Assembly (NCBI RefSeq): GCF_900176515.1
Contig: NZ_FWXV01000002.1
Coordinates: 1,054,001-1,118,000 of the forward strand
Origin: Kibdelosporangium aridum
GTDB taxonomy: Bacteria > Actinomycetota > Actinomycetes > Mycobacteriales > Pseudonocardiaceae
Direction: 5' to 3'
DNA: 64,000 nucleotides
In this document: piece by piece, positions 35,691 to 44,642 of the stretch
Layout: each line of letters opens with the position of its first letter
Position numbering within the stretch: position 1 is the stretch's first letter
Notes under the pieces: generated by a model
What the model was told of the DNA's origin: nothing
Databases searched by the model: none
The model's input: the letters and a program-made list of their open reading frames with translations, nothing else
Translations under genes and position numbers: made by a program

Positions 35691-36496
35691 TACCTGCTCT
35701 CAGCTTCGCGGACCACTTCGCCGAGCAGCAGCTCGACCTGGTGGGTCAGGCGCCGGTTGTCCGTCGGGGAGATCGTGGTCCACCCGCCGTCCGCCGACGG
35801 CTTGCGGACCTGCACGTACCGGCCGTCCTCGGTGTCGAAGAAGGCGACGACGCGCTCGGCGCGGTGCCGCTTGCCCCACTTGTCCCGCGCGGCGGCGCCG
35901 AAGTTCCCGGTCGCCACCACGTCCTTGATCATGGTCGACAGCGTCTGGACGTCGTCTTCCCTGATCCCACGGTTGCGCAGAGCCTGCTCGAAGCCTTGCT
36001 GCGTGCCGCCCGCGCTGTTCGCGGCGACCTCGAAGTCCTCGGCGCGGATGTTCACCGACTGGCCGGGGCCTGCGGGTACCGGGGACAGCACTCCAGTCGC
36101 CACGCTCGCCAACGACTGCGCGGGCACGCTGTGGAGCGTCAGGAAGTTGTCCGCCAGGATCGCGAGCACCGCCTCCCCCTCGCGCGAGGCGGCGAGGAAA
36201 CGGACACTCCGACCGAGCCACGTCCGGCCGTCGATCTCACGGTCGGGCCGGGACAGGATGCCCAGCGCGCGTTCGATCCCCGGGTCGAGCTCGACCGACC
36301 GGCCAAGGCCGCGCTGTTCCAGCGCGGCCCAGGCCTGGTCGACCAACTGCTTGCGCTCGGTCCACGTCGCGCCCGGTGAGGGCACCTTGACGGCCAGTGG
36401 CATGTCCTCGTAGCCGAGGTGCTCCCACAGGACGTCGAACTCGAGTGCCGAAATGGTGATCGGCCTGGGTTGCACGGGTGCGCCCAGATCTATCAC
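35690..36496 (-). CDS. EspG-like ESX secretion-associated chaperone
   Basis: The product is 268 residues from GTG 36496, overlapping the PPE-like gene's stop by 4 nt. It matches the EspG family: an N-terminal ISALEFDVLWEHLG (the EspG start, equivalent to LTxxEFxxLW), a central beta-sheet/helix array, and C-terminal basic segments (DTEDGRYVQVRK, LLLGEVVREA). In mycobacteria EspG proteins bind the tip of PPE-PE heterodimers and deliver them to their ESX system. The gene order PE-PPE-EspG here fits that role. Confidence 0.85.
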   Translation of the reverse strand: MIDLGAPVQPRPITISALEFDVLWEHLGYEDMPLAVKVPSPGATWTERKQLVDQAWAALEQRGLGRSVELDPGIERALGILSRPDREIDGRTWLGRSVRFLAASREGEAVLAILADNFLTLHSVPAQSLASVATGVLSPVPAGPGQSVNIRAEDFEVAANSAGGTQQGFEQALRNRGIREDDVQTLSTMIKDVVATGNFGAAARDKWGKRHRAERVVAFFDTEDGRYVQVRKPSADGGWTTISPTDNRRLTHQVELLLGEVVREAESR

Positions 36497-37821
36497 TGCT
36501 GTTCGGGCTTCTCGCCGATCACGGATGGCGCGATCATGCGCTCGTCACCGAAGATGTCGTCGGTCTCCATCAGGTAGTCCGGCGTCTCGTGCTCGGTGTC
36601 CTCTTCGCCCTCCGCGCGGCCACCCGGCGCCATGCCACCGGGGCCACCACGGCCACCCTGGCCCATGTTGCCGCCGGGGCCGGTGCGGGCACCGCCTTCC
36701 TGCAGCATCGGGTTACCGCCCATGCCGGGACGGCCCTGCCGGGTCTCGTCCATCATCGACGAGTTCTGCCCGAAGCCGGCGTTCGGGTTGCCGAGGCCAC
36801 CGCGACCGCCCGAGTTCGGGCCACCCGTGCCGCCGCCACCGGGGATGCCGGGACGCAGGTTGGGGTTCTGGCCACCCTGACCGGAGAACGGACCCGTGCC
36901 CGGCGGGAACGGGCCAGTGCCCCACGGTCCGTTGGGGCCGGTACCCGGCGGGAACGGCGGCTGGATCGGTGGCTTGGGCGGCGTCGGCGGCAGACCCGGG
37001 TTGTTCTGCGGCGGCGTCGGGTAGTTCTGCGGCGGCGTGAACTGGTTCGGGTTCGTCGTCTGCGGCGGCGTGAACGACTGGTGCGGCGTCACGTTCGGCT
37101 GCGGCGAGGTCTGCGAACCGATCGGCGTGTGGTGCACCGAGCTGGTCGACGTCGACTGGTTGTGGTGCACGCCGGTGGTGTTGTACATGCCGCGGCTGTC
37201 GACCGAGCCCTGGTGCAACGACGGGTCGGGCGGCGGCGTCTCGACGACGAGTTTCGGCGGGTCCTCGAACTGGCCGAGGGTGTCAGCGTTCCAGTCGCTG
37301 CTCTTCTCGTACTTCTGCATCGCCTGCACGGCCTGGCGCGCTGCCTCGTCCTGGGCGCGCTCCTGCGCCTCGTGGTCGGCGGACTGCGCGGCGACCGCGG
37401 CAGCCGGACCGGCGTTGCCGACCATCGCGGCACCGACGGCGCCTGCGATCGCCCACCCGGACGGCGCCGGCGTGGTCACCTGCTTGGGCGGCGGCACCTC
37501 GTTGCGGGCGTCACCGACGTAGTTGCCCTGCAGCTCGAAGGACGTCTGCATCACGTTCGAGCCGCCCTGGGCCTTTCCTGCCCATTCCTTGAGCGGAGTC
37601 ATCCCGGCGAGCGCCTGGTCAGCCGACAGACCCTGCCAGTGGACGTCCAGGTCGCCCAGCTTCTTGTGCAGCGTGTCGCTGATTTCCTTCAAACCCTCGG
37701 ACAGCATCTTCCAGAAGTCCGCTGGAGTGTCCGAGGCGTTCGGGCCCGCGCCTGCGTTGATCATGTTGTAGATGGCCGGATGGTCAAGGCCATTCCACCT
37801 GATGTCACTCGTCATCGTCAT
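36493..37821 (-). CDS. PPE-like WXG100-superfamily protein with long Pro/Gly-rich tail
   Basis: The product is 442 residues from ATG 37821, with GAGGGGGG upstream. The N-terminal ~170 residues are helical with a WxG motif (HWQGLSADQAL), consistent with the PPE/WXG100 hairpin. The remaining part is low-complexity: Pro/Thr/Gln-rich (about 210-300), then Gly-rich repeats (PGTGPFPPGTGPF, GGPNSGGRGG), and an acidic C-terminus (TEHETPDYLMETDDIFGDER). It is probably a T7SS substrate secreted with the PE-like protein encoded upstream. Long antisense frames here arise from its composition. Confidence 0.82.
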   Translation of the reverse strand: MTMTSDIRWNGLDHPAIYNMINAGAGPNASDTPADFWKMLSEGLKEISDTLHKKLGDLDVHWQGLSADQALAGMTPLKEWAGKAQGGSNVMQTSFELQGNYVGDARNEVPPPKQVTTPAPSGWAIAGAVGAAMVGNAGPAAAVAAQSADHEAQERAQDEAARQAVQAMQKYEKSSDWNADTLGQFEDPPKLVVETPPPDPSLHQGSVDSRGMYNTTGVHHNQSTSTSSVHHTPIGSQTSPQPNVTPHQSFTPPQTTNPNQFTPPQNYPTPPQNNPGLPPTPPKPPIQPPFPPGTGPNGPWGTGPFPPGTGPFSGQGGQNPNLRPGIPGGGGTGGPNSGGRGGLGNPNAGFGQNSSMMDETRQGRPGMGGNPMLQEGGARTGPGGNMGQGGRGGPGGMAPGGRAEGEEDTEHETPDYLMETDDIFGDERMIAPSVIGEKPEQQ

Positions 37822-37829
37822 AACCCCCC

Positions 37830-38213
37830 TCAGACGTCCTCGAAGCCCTTGCCGCGCCACCGCTCGGCGTTGACACCCTCGACGCGCACGTAGTGGTCGT
37901 GCGCCGCTTGCAGAGCGTCACCGGAGTTCTGCAGCTCGTTCGCGTACTTGGCGAGCGTCTCCATCGCCGCCCGCCGACCAGTCGAGCCGTCACCCGCGTC
38001 GAACCGCACCGCGGTGATCTTGCTGACCGGGTCACCCGCCCAGTTGGGCGTCGGCAGTTCGGAGAGCTTCTTGACAAGGTCCTTGATCTGACGTGCGGCT
38101 TCGTGGAACGCATCGCGGGCACCCGGAATAGCGGCCGGGTTGACCCTCATTGTCTGTGGCGATCCCGATCCTGCGGGGCTCGGTGCCGACGACCCCCCAC
38201 CATCAATCAACAC
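37830..38213 (-). CDS. PE-like small T7SS substrate
   Basis: The product is 127 residues from GTG 38213, with AGGGAGA about 7 nt upstream. After a Ser/Gly/Pro leader the chain forms two helices separated by NWAGDP, a WxG turn, and ends with HYVRVEG containing the YxxxE secretion motif (Y-V-R-V-E). This is the helical-hairpin layout of PE/WXG100 proteins. It lies 9 nt upstream of the PPE-like gene, as PE genes do, and the two probably form a heterodimer. Confidence 0.75.
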   Translation of the reverse strand: MLIDGGGSSAPSPAGSGSPQTMRVNPAAIPGARDAFHEAARQIKDLVKKLSELPTPNWAGDPVSKITAVRFDAGDGSTGRRAAMETLAKYANELQNSGDALQAAHDHYVRVEGVNAERWRGKGFEDV

Positions 38214-38327
38214 GGCGCGTCTCCCTGATCTGCCTGTGCGTTTGCGATGACTTTAGCTCTGATGCATCTGGTCCGGGAGTGGTTCCCACAACCTCACAAC
38301 TTTGTGCAGTGAATATGTGACCGATGA

Positions 38328-38939
38328 TCATGCCGCGGCAACCAGCTTCATCGCGGCGGCAGCGGCCTTCTTGGTGCCGGCGCACACATCGCTCATCGCG
38401 GGTTTGCCGTTTTCCAAGTAGATGGTCCATGAAATGACGAGGGTCTGGTCGTCGGCCACGTCGACGCCGACGTAGCAGTCGTTGACGTAGTTGCCCTCCA
38501 TCACCAACGCCGGGAATCCCTCGAGGGTGATCGGGGTGGTGACCAGGTAACTGGTCGCGTGCTCCTGAACGCTGCGACTCATCGCGTGCAACACCCCGAA
38601 GTCGCTCCCAATGCCCCGGTTGCGGATCTGCGCGCACCTGACCGATCCGGGCGCGAAGCCCTGCGCCGCCTCCGCGGTGAGCTTCTCCGCGGGCAAACCG
38701 AGCTCAGGCGCGACTTTTTCAATGATCTTGCACGGGTCGAACTGTTTCAGATCGATGGTTCGCGGCCGCGCCGGCTTTGTCGAAGTCGTGGTCGAAGGGG
38801 TTTGCGTCTTGCTGGTCGGCTTGGTCGTCGACGTGCGGTCGTCATTTCCCTGCTGTGCGATCGGCGTACCCTGTTCGGCACTCGAACACGCTGCCACGGC
38901 CAGCACAAGCGCCAGAACCCCCACCCTGAAGCTCCCCAT
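38328..38939 (-). CDS. DUF3558 lipoprotein
   Basis: The product is 203 residues from ATG 38939. It is a lipoprotein: a short hydrophobic leader ends in VAACSS (lipobox Cys about residue 18), then a Thr/Ser/Lys-rich linker. The DUF3558 domain follows, with DPCKIIEKVAPELG, conserved Cys pairs (about C70, C98 and later), and a C-terminal TKKAAAAAMKL helix. DUF3558 lipoproteins are abundant in Pseudonocardiaceae and often sit near T7SS genes. Function is unknown; probably cell-envelope associated. Confidence 0.85.
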   Translation of the reverse strand: MGSFRVGVLALVLAVAACSSAEQGTPIAQQGNDDRTSTTKPTSKTQTPSTTTSTKPARPRTIDLKQFDPCKIIEKVAPELGLPAEKLTAEAAQGFAPGSVRCAQIRNRGIGSDFGVLHAMSRSVQEHATSYLVTTPITLEGFPALVMEGNYVNDCYVGVDVADDQTLVISWTIYLENGKPAMSDVCAGTKKAAAAAMKLVAAA

Positions 38940-39001
38940 GGGGCAGGACGTTACCGAACCCCACTCCGCTGCGTGATCGGAACCGCGCCTACGATCCACG
39001 A

Positions 39002-39541
39002 ATGCCGCCGGACATCACGCCCGAGATGCGGGCGAGCGCGAAGAGTAACCCGAACACGTGGCTGTATGTGATCGATCCACTGTTCGAGTCCGAAGCAGAC
39101 GTGCCGCCGTGGGGTGTTGTCGGCGCCTACCCGGTCGACGCCGACGGCGAGATCGAGGACGACTTCCAGCCCAACGACCGGTACCGTCCGTCGCCCCAGG
39201 CGCTGCGGATGCCCGCTCCCGCCGGCCCCGTCGACGAGCTGTTGCAGCTCATCCGGACCGGACATCGGGAGGCTGCGGACTTGGCACCGGTGCTGCGGGA
39301 CGCGACCTTGCTGCTCTACGCGCGGTCCGCCCAGGAGTACGACGTCCTCGGGTTCCCCGACGACCAGGGCCGGGTCTACGTGCCGGTGTGCACGTCCGAG
39401 GAGCACGTTCCGTCGGCGTGGCCGGGGTGGCGGCTGGTCACCGGGCGGGACATCGCGCCGCTGCTGGACGGCTTCCCGCTGCTGGTCAACCCGATCGGCC
39501 CGATCAGCGCGATCGTCCCGGCCGAGCACCTCGTCGACTGA
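39002..39541 (+). CDS. Type VII secretion system-associated protein (SseB-like)
   Basis: The product is 179 residues from ATG 39002. The N-terminus has the family start DITPEMRASAKSNPNTWLYVIDP, then a Trp/Pro-rich VPPWGVVGAYPVDADG; the C-terminal half resembles SseB-like domains (YVPVCTSEEHVPSAWPGWRLV, LVNPIGPISAIVPAEHL). Such proteins are annotated T7SS-associated in Streptomyces and relatives. It diverges from the DUF3558-PE-PPE-EspG operon across 62 bp, supporting a shared function. Confidence 0.8.
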   Translation: MPPDITPEMRASAKSNPNTWLYVIDPLFESEADVPPWGVVGAYPVDADGEIEDDFQPNDRYRPSPQALRMPAPAGPVDELLQLIRTGHREAADLAPVLRDATLLLYARSAQEYDVLGFPDDQGRVYVPVCTSEEHVPSAWPGWRLVTGRDIAPLLDGFPLLVNPIGPISAIVPAEHLVD

Positions 39542-39551
39542 TGCCGGCTGA

Positions 39552-41696
39552 TCAGGAGTTCGACCTGGCCGCGGTGAGCCAGCGCTCGATCTCCGACGGC
39601 GGGCCGGACTTGGCGTAGAGCCAGCCCTGTGCGCAGTCCGCGCCGATCCGGCGCAACCGGTCGGCCTGCTCGGTCGTCTCGACGCCTTCGGCCGTCACGG
39701 TCAGGCCGAGCAGGTGCGCGAGGGATACCAGGGTCCGCACGATCTGGGTGTCGACCAGGCTGGCGTTGCCCGGGTCACGCAGGCCTTCGAGGAACGACCC
39801 GGCGATCTTGAGCGTGCGCACCGGCAGAACCCGCAGATACGCCAGGTTCGAATACCCCGTGCCGAAGTCGTCGATCGCGATCGTCAGGCCGAGGTCGACC
39901 AGCGTGCGCAGCATCTCAAGCGGCTCGCCGGTCGCGCCCATGATCGCGCTCTCAGTGAGCTCGAGCTGCACGCGGTGCGCGGGCAGTCCGGTCTCGGCGA
40001 GGATCTTGCGGATGTCGTCGACCAGGCCAGGATCCCGGCATTGCCGGACCGCCAGGTTGACACTGACGTACGGCGCGTCGTCGCCGAAGCGGTCCCACCA
40101 TTCCTTCGCCTGGATGCACGCGGTCCGCAACACCCAGCGTCCCAAGGGGACGATCAGGCCGGTCTCCTCGGCCAGCCCGATGAACCGGTCCGGGCCGAGC
40201 GGGCCGAACTCCGGGTGACGCCAGCGCACCAGCGCTTCCACGCCGTGCAGTTCGCCGTCGGGCAGCCGGACGATCGGCTGGTAGTCCACATAGAACTCTT
40301 CGCGCTCCAGCGCGGCAGGCATCCGCGCGGACAACGTGAAGCGGGCGACCTCATGGGCGTTGCGCTCAGGGTCGAAGCACGCGTACTGATCTTTGCCGTC
40401 GGACTTTGCCCAGTACAGCGTGACATCCGCGTCCCGCATGGTGTCCGCTGGCGTCGTGCCCTCGCACGGGCGCTCGACAATCCCGATGCTCGCCGACACG
40501 GTCAGGTCGTGCCCGCCGATCCGGACCGGTTCACGCAAGGCGGCCAGTATCTTCTCGGCCAGCAGCGTGAGGTCCTTGATGGACGCACAATCCTGAACCA
40601 GGACAACGAATTCGTCGCCGCCCATCCGCGCGACCATCCGGTCAGGACCGTCGACGAGCACGCCCAGCCGGGTACCGACCGCGACCAGCAGCTGGTCGCC
40701 GACGTCGTGGCCGAGACTGTCGTTGATCACTTTGAAGCCGTCGACGTCCAGGTAGCACAGGCCGACGCGGGTTTCGCCGCCCGCGGCGAAGACTTCGTTG
40801 AGACGCTCCTGGAACAGCGCGCGGTTGGGCAGACCGGTCAACGGGTCGTGCGTTGCCTCGTGCCGCAGCCTGCGCTGCAACGTGTGCCGCTCGGTGATGT
40901 CCTCGATCATCCCGACGAGGTACTGCGGCCGGCCGGCTTCGTCGCGGACCACCGAGACTTTCACGTTGGTGCGCAACGTGACCCCGTCACGCCGGCGGAA
41001 CCGGCGCTCGACTTGGTAGTTGTCGCGCTCGCCCGCCATCGCCTCGTCGTACTCCTTGCGGAGCTCGATCGGCATGTCCTTTTCGAAGAACTCCTCGATG
41101 TTCATCGTGCGCAGCTCGGTGAGCGGGACACCGAGCAGGTCGGACATCGCCCGGTTGGCGTCGATGATGTTGCCGCGCATGTCGCAGATGCCGATCCCGA
41201 CCGCGGCTTCGTGGAAGACGGCCTGGAACCGGGCCTCGCTCGCTCGCAACGCTGCGTGTGCGCCACGGCGGGCGTCCAGCACCGCGGAGCGGACCGAATC
41301 CGATTGCTGATCTTCAAGAATGCGTTCACTTGTCGCCTCGTTGAAGCCGGTCACAAGTGAAGCAAGAATTTTCGGGAGCCGCTCCATCGCCCGTTCGGCC
41401 GAACCGGCAAGCGCTGGCAGCCCTTCACCAATCACCCGAATGGACGCGGCGAGCGACTCGGTCTCGATGAAGCGCATCCGCACCAGCTCGACGCCGATCC
41501 ACTCGACGGGCTCCTGGACGTAGGTGTCGGAGCACGCGGCGTCGGCGAGAACTTTGGCGAACTCGGTCAGCCGCTCGACGATCTCCTCGGTCTCCAGCGC
41601 GACATAACTGGTGTTCCGGACGGCCGCGGCCCAGCGCCGGGCGAACCGTTCACACCCGCCTGACCCCTCGGCCGCGGGCCAGCTCGGGCTCTCCAC
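39552..41696 (-). CDS. PAS-GGDEF-EAL c-di-GMP turnover protein (RmdA-like)
   Basis: The product is 714 residues from GTG 41696 (GAAGGG 9 nt upstream). Layout: helical N-terminal domain (about 15-130), PAS/PAC (about 150-275), GGDEF (about 278-445; intact motif G359-GDEF, no RxxD inhibitory site), and EAL (about 455-710). Most EAL residues are present: E487 (EAL), N547, E579, D609-D610 (DDFGTGYSN), K630, E670 and Q690. The Asp of the usual KID motif is Ala (K630-I-A). It resembles Streptomyces RmdA, which both makes and degrades c-di-GMP. It is soluble, with no membrane segment. Confidence 0.92.
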   Translation of the reverse strand: MESPSWPAAEGSGGCERFARRWAAAVRNTSYVALETEEIVERLTEFAKVLADAACSDTYVQEPVEWIGVELVRMRFIETESLAASIRVIGEGLPALAGSAERAMERLPKILASLVTGFNEATSERILEDQQSDSVRSAVLDARRGAHAALRASEARFQAVFHEAAVGIGICDMRGNIIDANRAMSDLLGVPLTELRTMNIEEFFEKDMPIELRKEYDEAMAGERDNYQVERRFRRRDGVTLRTNVKVSVVRDEAGRPQYLVGMIEDITERHTLQRRLRHEATHDPLTGLPNRALFQERLNEVFAAGGETRVGLCYLDVDGFKVINDSLGHDVGDQLLVAVGTRLGVLVDGPDRMVARMGGDEFVVLVQDCASIKDLTLLAEKILAALREPVRIGGHDLTVSASIGIVERPCEGTTPADTMRDADVTLYWAKSDGKDQYACFDPERNAHEVARFTLSARMPAALEREEFYVDYQPIVRLPDGELHGVEALVRWRHPEFGPLGPDRFIGLAEETGLIVPLGRWVLRTACIQAKEWWDRFGDDAPYVSVNLAVRQCRDPGLVDDIRKILAETGLPAHRVQLELTESAIMGATGEPLEMLRTLVDLGLTIAIDDFGTGYSNLAYLRVLPVRTLKIAGSFLEGLRDPGNASLVDTQIVRTLVSLAHLLGLTVTAEGVETTEQADRLRRIGADCAQGWLYAKSGPPSEIERWLTAARSNS

Positions 41697-41920
41697 CGTC
41701 CACACCCTTCGGCACTCGCGCGATCGATCCAACTGGCCGGCCGAGCGCAACCTTACCGGCTTTGAACAGCAAGGTACTCAGCCCCGCAACTGTCAAGTTG
41801 GTTAACCCTAGTGATTCTTTCACACCAAAGCGTGACAAGTGGGTAGTTATGGGCTCACAATCCTGACTCAGGCGGCTACTTTCAGTTAGCCGTCTGCGAG
41901 GGCAAGGAAAGGGCATCCCC

Positions 41921-42751
41921 ATGAAGATCCCTGCAATCCCAAGGGGCCGCCGCCTGCTGACCGCAGTGGTGTCCGCCTCTGTTCTGCTGATCGGCGCCTT
42001 ACCTGCTGGCGCCGCGCCGGTTCCCGTTGACCCGACCGATCGGTACATCGCGGAGAACGACCATCCGATGGGCTCGCAGATCGCCAAGCACGAAGGCAGC
42101 GAGCCGATGGTGCTGGTGCCGCACGACGTCGACATCCAGGCCGTCGTGCACGGCATCGACGTCAGCGGCTGGCAAGGCAATGTGGACTGGGCCCACTGGT
42201 GGGGCCAGGGCAAGCGGTTCGCCTTCGTCAAGGCGACCGAGAACCTGAACTACCGCAACCCGTATTTCGCCCAGCAGTACAACGGTTCCTACAACATCGG
42301 CATGATCCGCGGCGCGTACCACTTCGCGATCCCGAACGCGTCGAGTGGCGCCGCGCAGGCCAACTACTTCGTCGATCACGGCGGCGGCTGGTCGCGAGAC
42401 GGCAAGACGCTGCCCGGCGCGCTGGACATGGAATACAACCCTTACGGCGCAACGTGTTACGGACTGTCCAAACCGAGCATGACCGCGTGGATCAAGAGCT
42501 TCAGCGACCAGTACCACGCACGCACCAGCCGCTGGCCGGTGATCTACACGAGCACCAGCTGGTGGTCGCAGTGCGTCGATGGTGACTTCTCGTCCACCAA
42601 CCCCCTGTGGGTGGCCAGGTACTCGTCCACGGTCGGCGCCCTGCCGTACGCGTGGCGCGTCTGGACGTTCTGGCAGTACACATCCACCCCGATCGACCAG
42701 AACTACTTCAACGGCGCTTACGACCGTTTGCAGGCTCTGGCGAACGGTTAA
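41921..42751 (+). CDS. Secreted GH25 lysozyme (N,O-diacetylmuramidase)
   Basis: The product is 276 residues from ATG 41921. Signal peptide about 1-32 (ends in AGA/AAP). The GH25 barrel starts at VHGIDVSGWQGNVDW with Asp80. The catalytic DxE pair is D169/E171 in GALDMEYNP. Further family residues are KATE near 105 and RGAYHFA near 131. It hydrolyses the beta-1,4 bond of peptidoglycan and probably acts in wall remodelling or against other bacteria. It has no separate cell-wall-binding domain. It converges with a LysR gene, overlapping 4 nt. Confidence 0.94.
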   Translation: MKIPAIPRGRRLLTAVVSASVLLIGALPAGAAPVPVDPTDRYIAENDHPMGSQIAKHEGSEPMVLVPHDVDIQAVVHGIDVSGWQGNVDWAHWWGQGKRFAFVKATENLNYRNPYFAQQYNGSYNIGMIRGAYHFAIPNASSGAAQANYFVDHGGGWSRDGKTLPGALDMEYNPYGATCYGLSKPSMTAWIKSFSDQYHARTSRWPVIYTSTSWWSQCVDGDFSSTNPLWVARYSSTVGALPYAWRVWTFWQYTSTPIDQNYFNGAYDRLQALANG

Positions 42752-43617
42752 CAGCGACCGCTACGAGCCGCGGCGACCGTGTCCAGCAACGCGGTCGCCG
42801 CGGCGCTGGGCGTCTCGGACGTGACCACGACGGTCTCCCACGCGGGCACAGCTTCGGCGAGGCCGACGAACTGCGCCTTGTCGGTCTTGACCGAAAAGGA
42901 CTGCGGCACCAGTGCCACGCCGAGCCCGAAGGTCACCAGGTCGAGCAGCGAATGCACGTCGTTGACCTCGAACGCGATCCGCCGGTCGCCGACCACCGAA
43001 TCGACAAGATCGCGTGAACCCCAATCTGGTTGGAAATCCACAAACGGTTCTCTGGACAGGTCGGCCAGTGACACCTCGGTCCGGTTGGCGAGCGGATGCT
43101 CCAAACCGCACGCCAGGACAAGGGGTTCGCTCGCCAAAGGGCGGATCAGCACGTCGTCCGTCGGCCGCAATGGCCTTGCTACCAAGGCAATGTCCAACCG
43201 GCCCGCCTTGACCTGGTCGATCAGGTGCCGGGAACCGCCCTGCCGCAACTGGATCTCCACGCCGGGGTGCGCGGCGTGAAACCGGGCGAGAACGTGTGGC
43301 ACGTTGACCACGTGCACGCACTGCAGCGAGCCGACAGCCAAGTTGCCGCGGATCAAGCCCTGCACCGCCGCGACCGCGTCACGAGCCGCGTCGGTCGCGC
43401 TCAGCGCCCGGCGCGCTTCGACGAGCAGGGCACGCCCCGCGGGCGTAAGTTCGACTTGCCGTGTACTTCTGATGAACAGTGAGGCCCCCAGCTCCCGCTC
43501 AAGGGAACGGATCGCCGAGGAGAGCCCGGACTGCGCCACGTGCATCCGCTTGGCCGCGCGGGTGAAATGAGATTCTTCGGCGACGGCGACGAAGTATTCG
43601 AGCTGCCGGAGTTCCAT
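42748..43617 (-). CDS. LysR family regulator
   Basis: The product is 289 residues from ATG 43617. The N-terminal winged helix-turn-helix is standard (LRQLEYFVAVAEESHFTRAA, QSGLSSAIRSLERELG), and residues 90-285 form the LysR substrate domain with VGSLQ, LARFHAAHPGVEI and FGLGVALVPQ. It diverges from an aldo/keto reductase gene with ATTAATC-type half sites (about 43618-43624 and 43671-43676) in the gap, so it is the probable activator of that gene. Confidence 0.92.
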   Translation of the reverse strand: MELRQLEYFVAVAEESHFTRAAKRMHVAQSGLSSAIRSLERELGASLFIRSTRQVELTPAGRALLVEARRALSATDAARDAVAAVQGLIRGNLAVGSLQCVHVVNVPHVLARFHAAHPGVEIQLRQGGSRHLIDQVKAGRLDIALVARPLRPTDDVLIRPLASEPLVLACGLEHPLANRTEVSLADLSREPFVDFQPDWGSRDLVDSVVGDRRIAFEVNDVHSLLDLVTFGLGVALVPQSFSVKTDKAQFVGLAEAVPAWETVVVTSETPSAAATALLDTVAAARSGRC

Positions 43618-43726
43618 GATTAATCACCCGTGGTGCTGAATGGCATCAGTTTTCTCTGTTGGACAGATTAATACAGTGGGCGCAGGCTGGGAGTACATCA
43701 GCGAGCAGAGAACGGAGAGATCCCCC

Positions 43727-44587
43727 ATGCGGACTCGTCGGATCGGCGAAACCCAGGTCAGCGCCATCGGCCTCGGCGGAATGCCGTTGTCGATCGAGGG
43801 ACGGCCGGACGAGCAGCGTGCCGTCGACACCATCCACGCTGCGCTGGACGCGGGCATCAACTTCATCGACACAGCGGACGCGTACAGCCTCAGCGCCGCC
43901 GACTTCGGGCACAACGAGACGCTGATCGCCAACGCTGTGGCCTCGTACAGCGGCGACACCTCCGACGTGCTGATCGCCACCAAGGGCGGCCACACGCGCC
44001 TGCCGGACGGCGGCTGGGGACTCAACGGCACGGCGGCCTACATCAAGCAGGCGTGCGAGGCGTCACTGAAGCGGCTCGGCGTCGAGGCGATCGGGCTCTA
44101 CCAGTTCCACCGGCCAGACCCGAAGACGCCGATCGCCGAATCGGTCAGTGCCGTGCGTGACCTGCTGGACGAAGGCAAGATCCGGTACGCGGGCGTATCG
44201 AACTTCAACCCCGAGGAGATCAAGCAGGCCAACGAGATCCTCGGCGGCAGGCTGGCTGCCGTGCAGAACCAGTTCTCGCCTGCGTTCCGGTCAAGCGAGC
44301 CGGAGCTGGAGCTGTGCGACGAGCTGGGCATCGCGTTCCTGCCGTGGAGCCCGCTCGGCGGCATCAGCAAGGCCGGCGCCCTGGGGGCGCGGTTCGGCGC
44401 GTTCGCCGAGATCGGAACGGCCCGTGACGTCAGCCCACAGCGGGTGTGTCTCGCGTGGATGCTCGCCAAGTCGCCGGTGGTCATCCCGATCCCGGGTTCG
44501 TCGCGTCCGGCCAGCATCCAGGATTCGGCCGCCGCAGTGGATCTTGTGCTGACCGCGGAAGAAATCGAGGCGCTCGACAAGTCGTGA
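43727..44587 (+). CDS. Aldo/keto reductase
   Basis: The product is 286 residues from ATG 43727 (GGAGAG 7 nt upstream). It is an NADPH-dependent AKR-fold oxidoreductase. The catalytic tetrad is visible: Asp and Tyr in FIDTADAYS, Lys in IATKGG, and His in YQFHRPDP. C-terminal cofactor residues lie in IPIPGSSRPASI. Length is typical of the short AKR group near pyridoxal reductase/IolS-like enzymes. The substrate is unknown; control by the divergent LysR protein is likely. Confidence 0.93.
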   Translation: MRTRRIGETQVSAIGLGGMPLSIEGRPDEQRAVDTIHAALDAGINFIDTADAYSLSAADFGHNETLIANAVASYSGDTSDVLIATKGGHTRLPDGGWGLNGTAAYIKQACEASLKRLGVEAIGLYQFHRPDPKTPIAESVSAVRDLLDEGKIRYAGVSNFNPEEIKQANEILGGRLAAVQNQFSPAFRSSEPELELCDELGIAFLPWSPLGGISKAGALGARFGAFAEIGTARDVSPQRVCLAWMLAKSPVVIPIPGSSRPASIQDSAAAVDLVLTAEEIEALDKS

Positions 44588-44642
44588 CGGACTGCTGCAT
44601 CCGGCCCTATCGGCGGGGCTGGATGCGCACCAAAATGTGCGG

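Noticed and set aside
36478..37893. 471-codon plus-strand frame across the PPE-like gene
   Set aside because: It is antisense to the Pro/Gly-rich tail; its Arg/Val-rich composition follows from the low-complexity coding strand.
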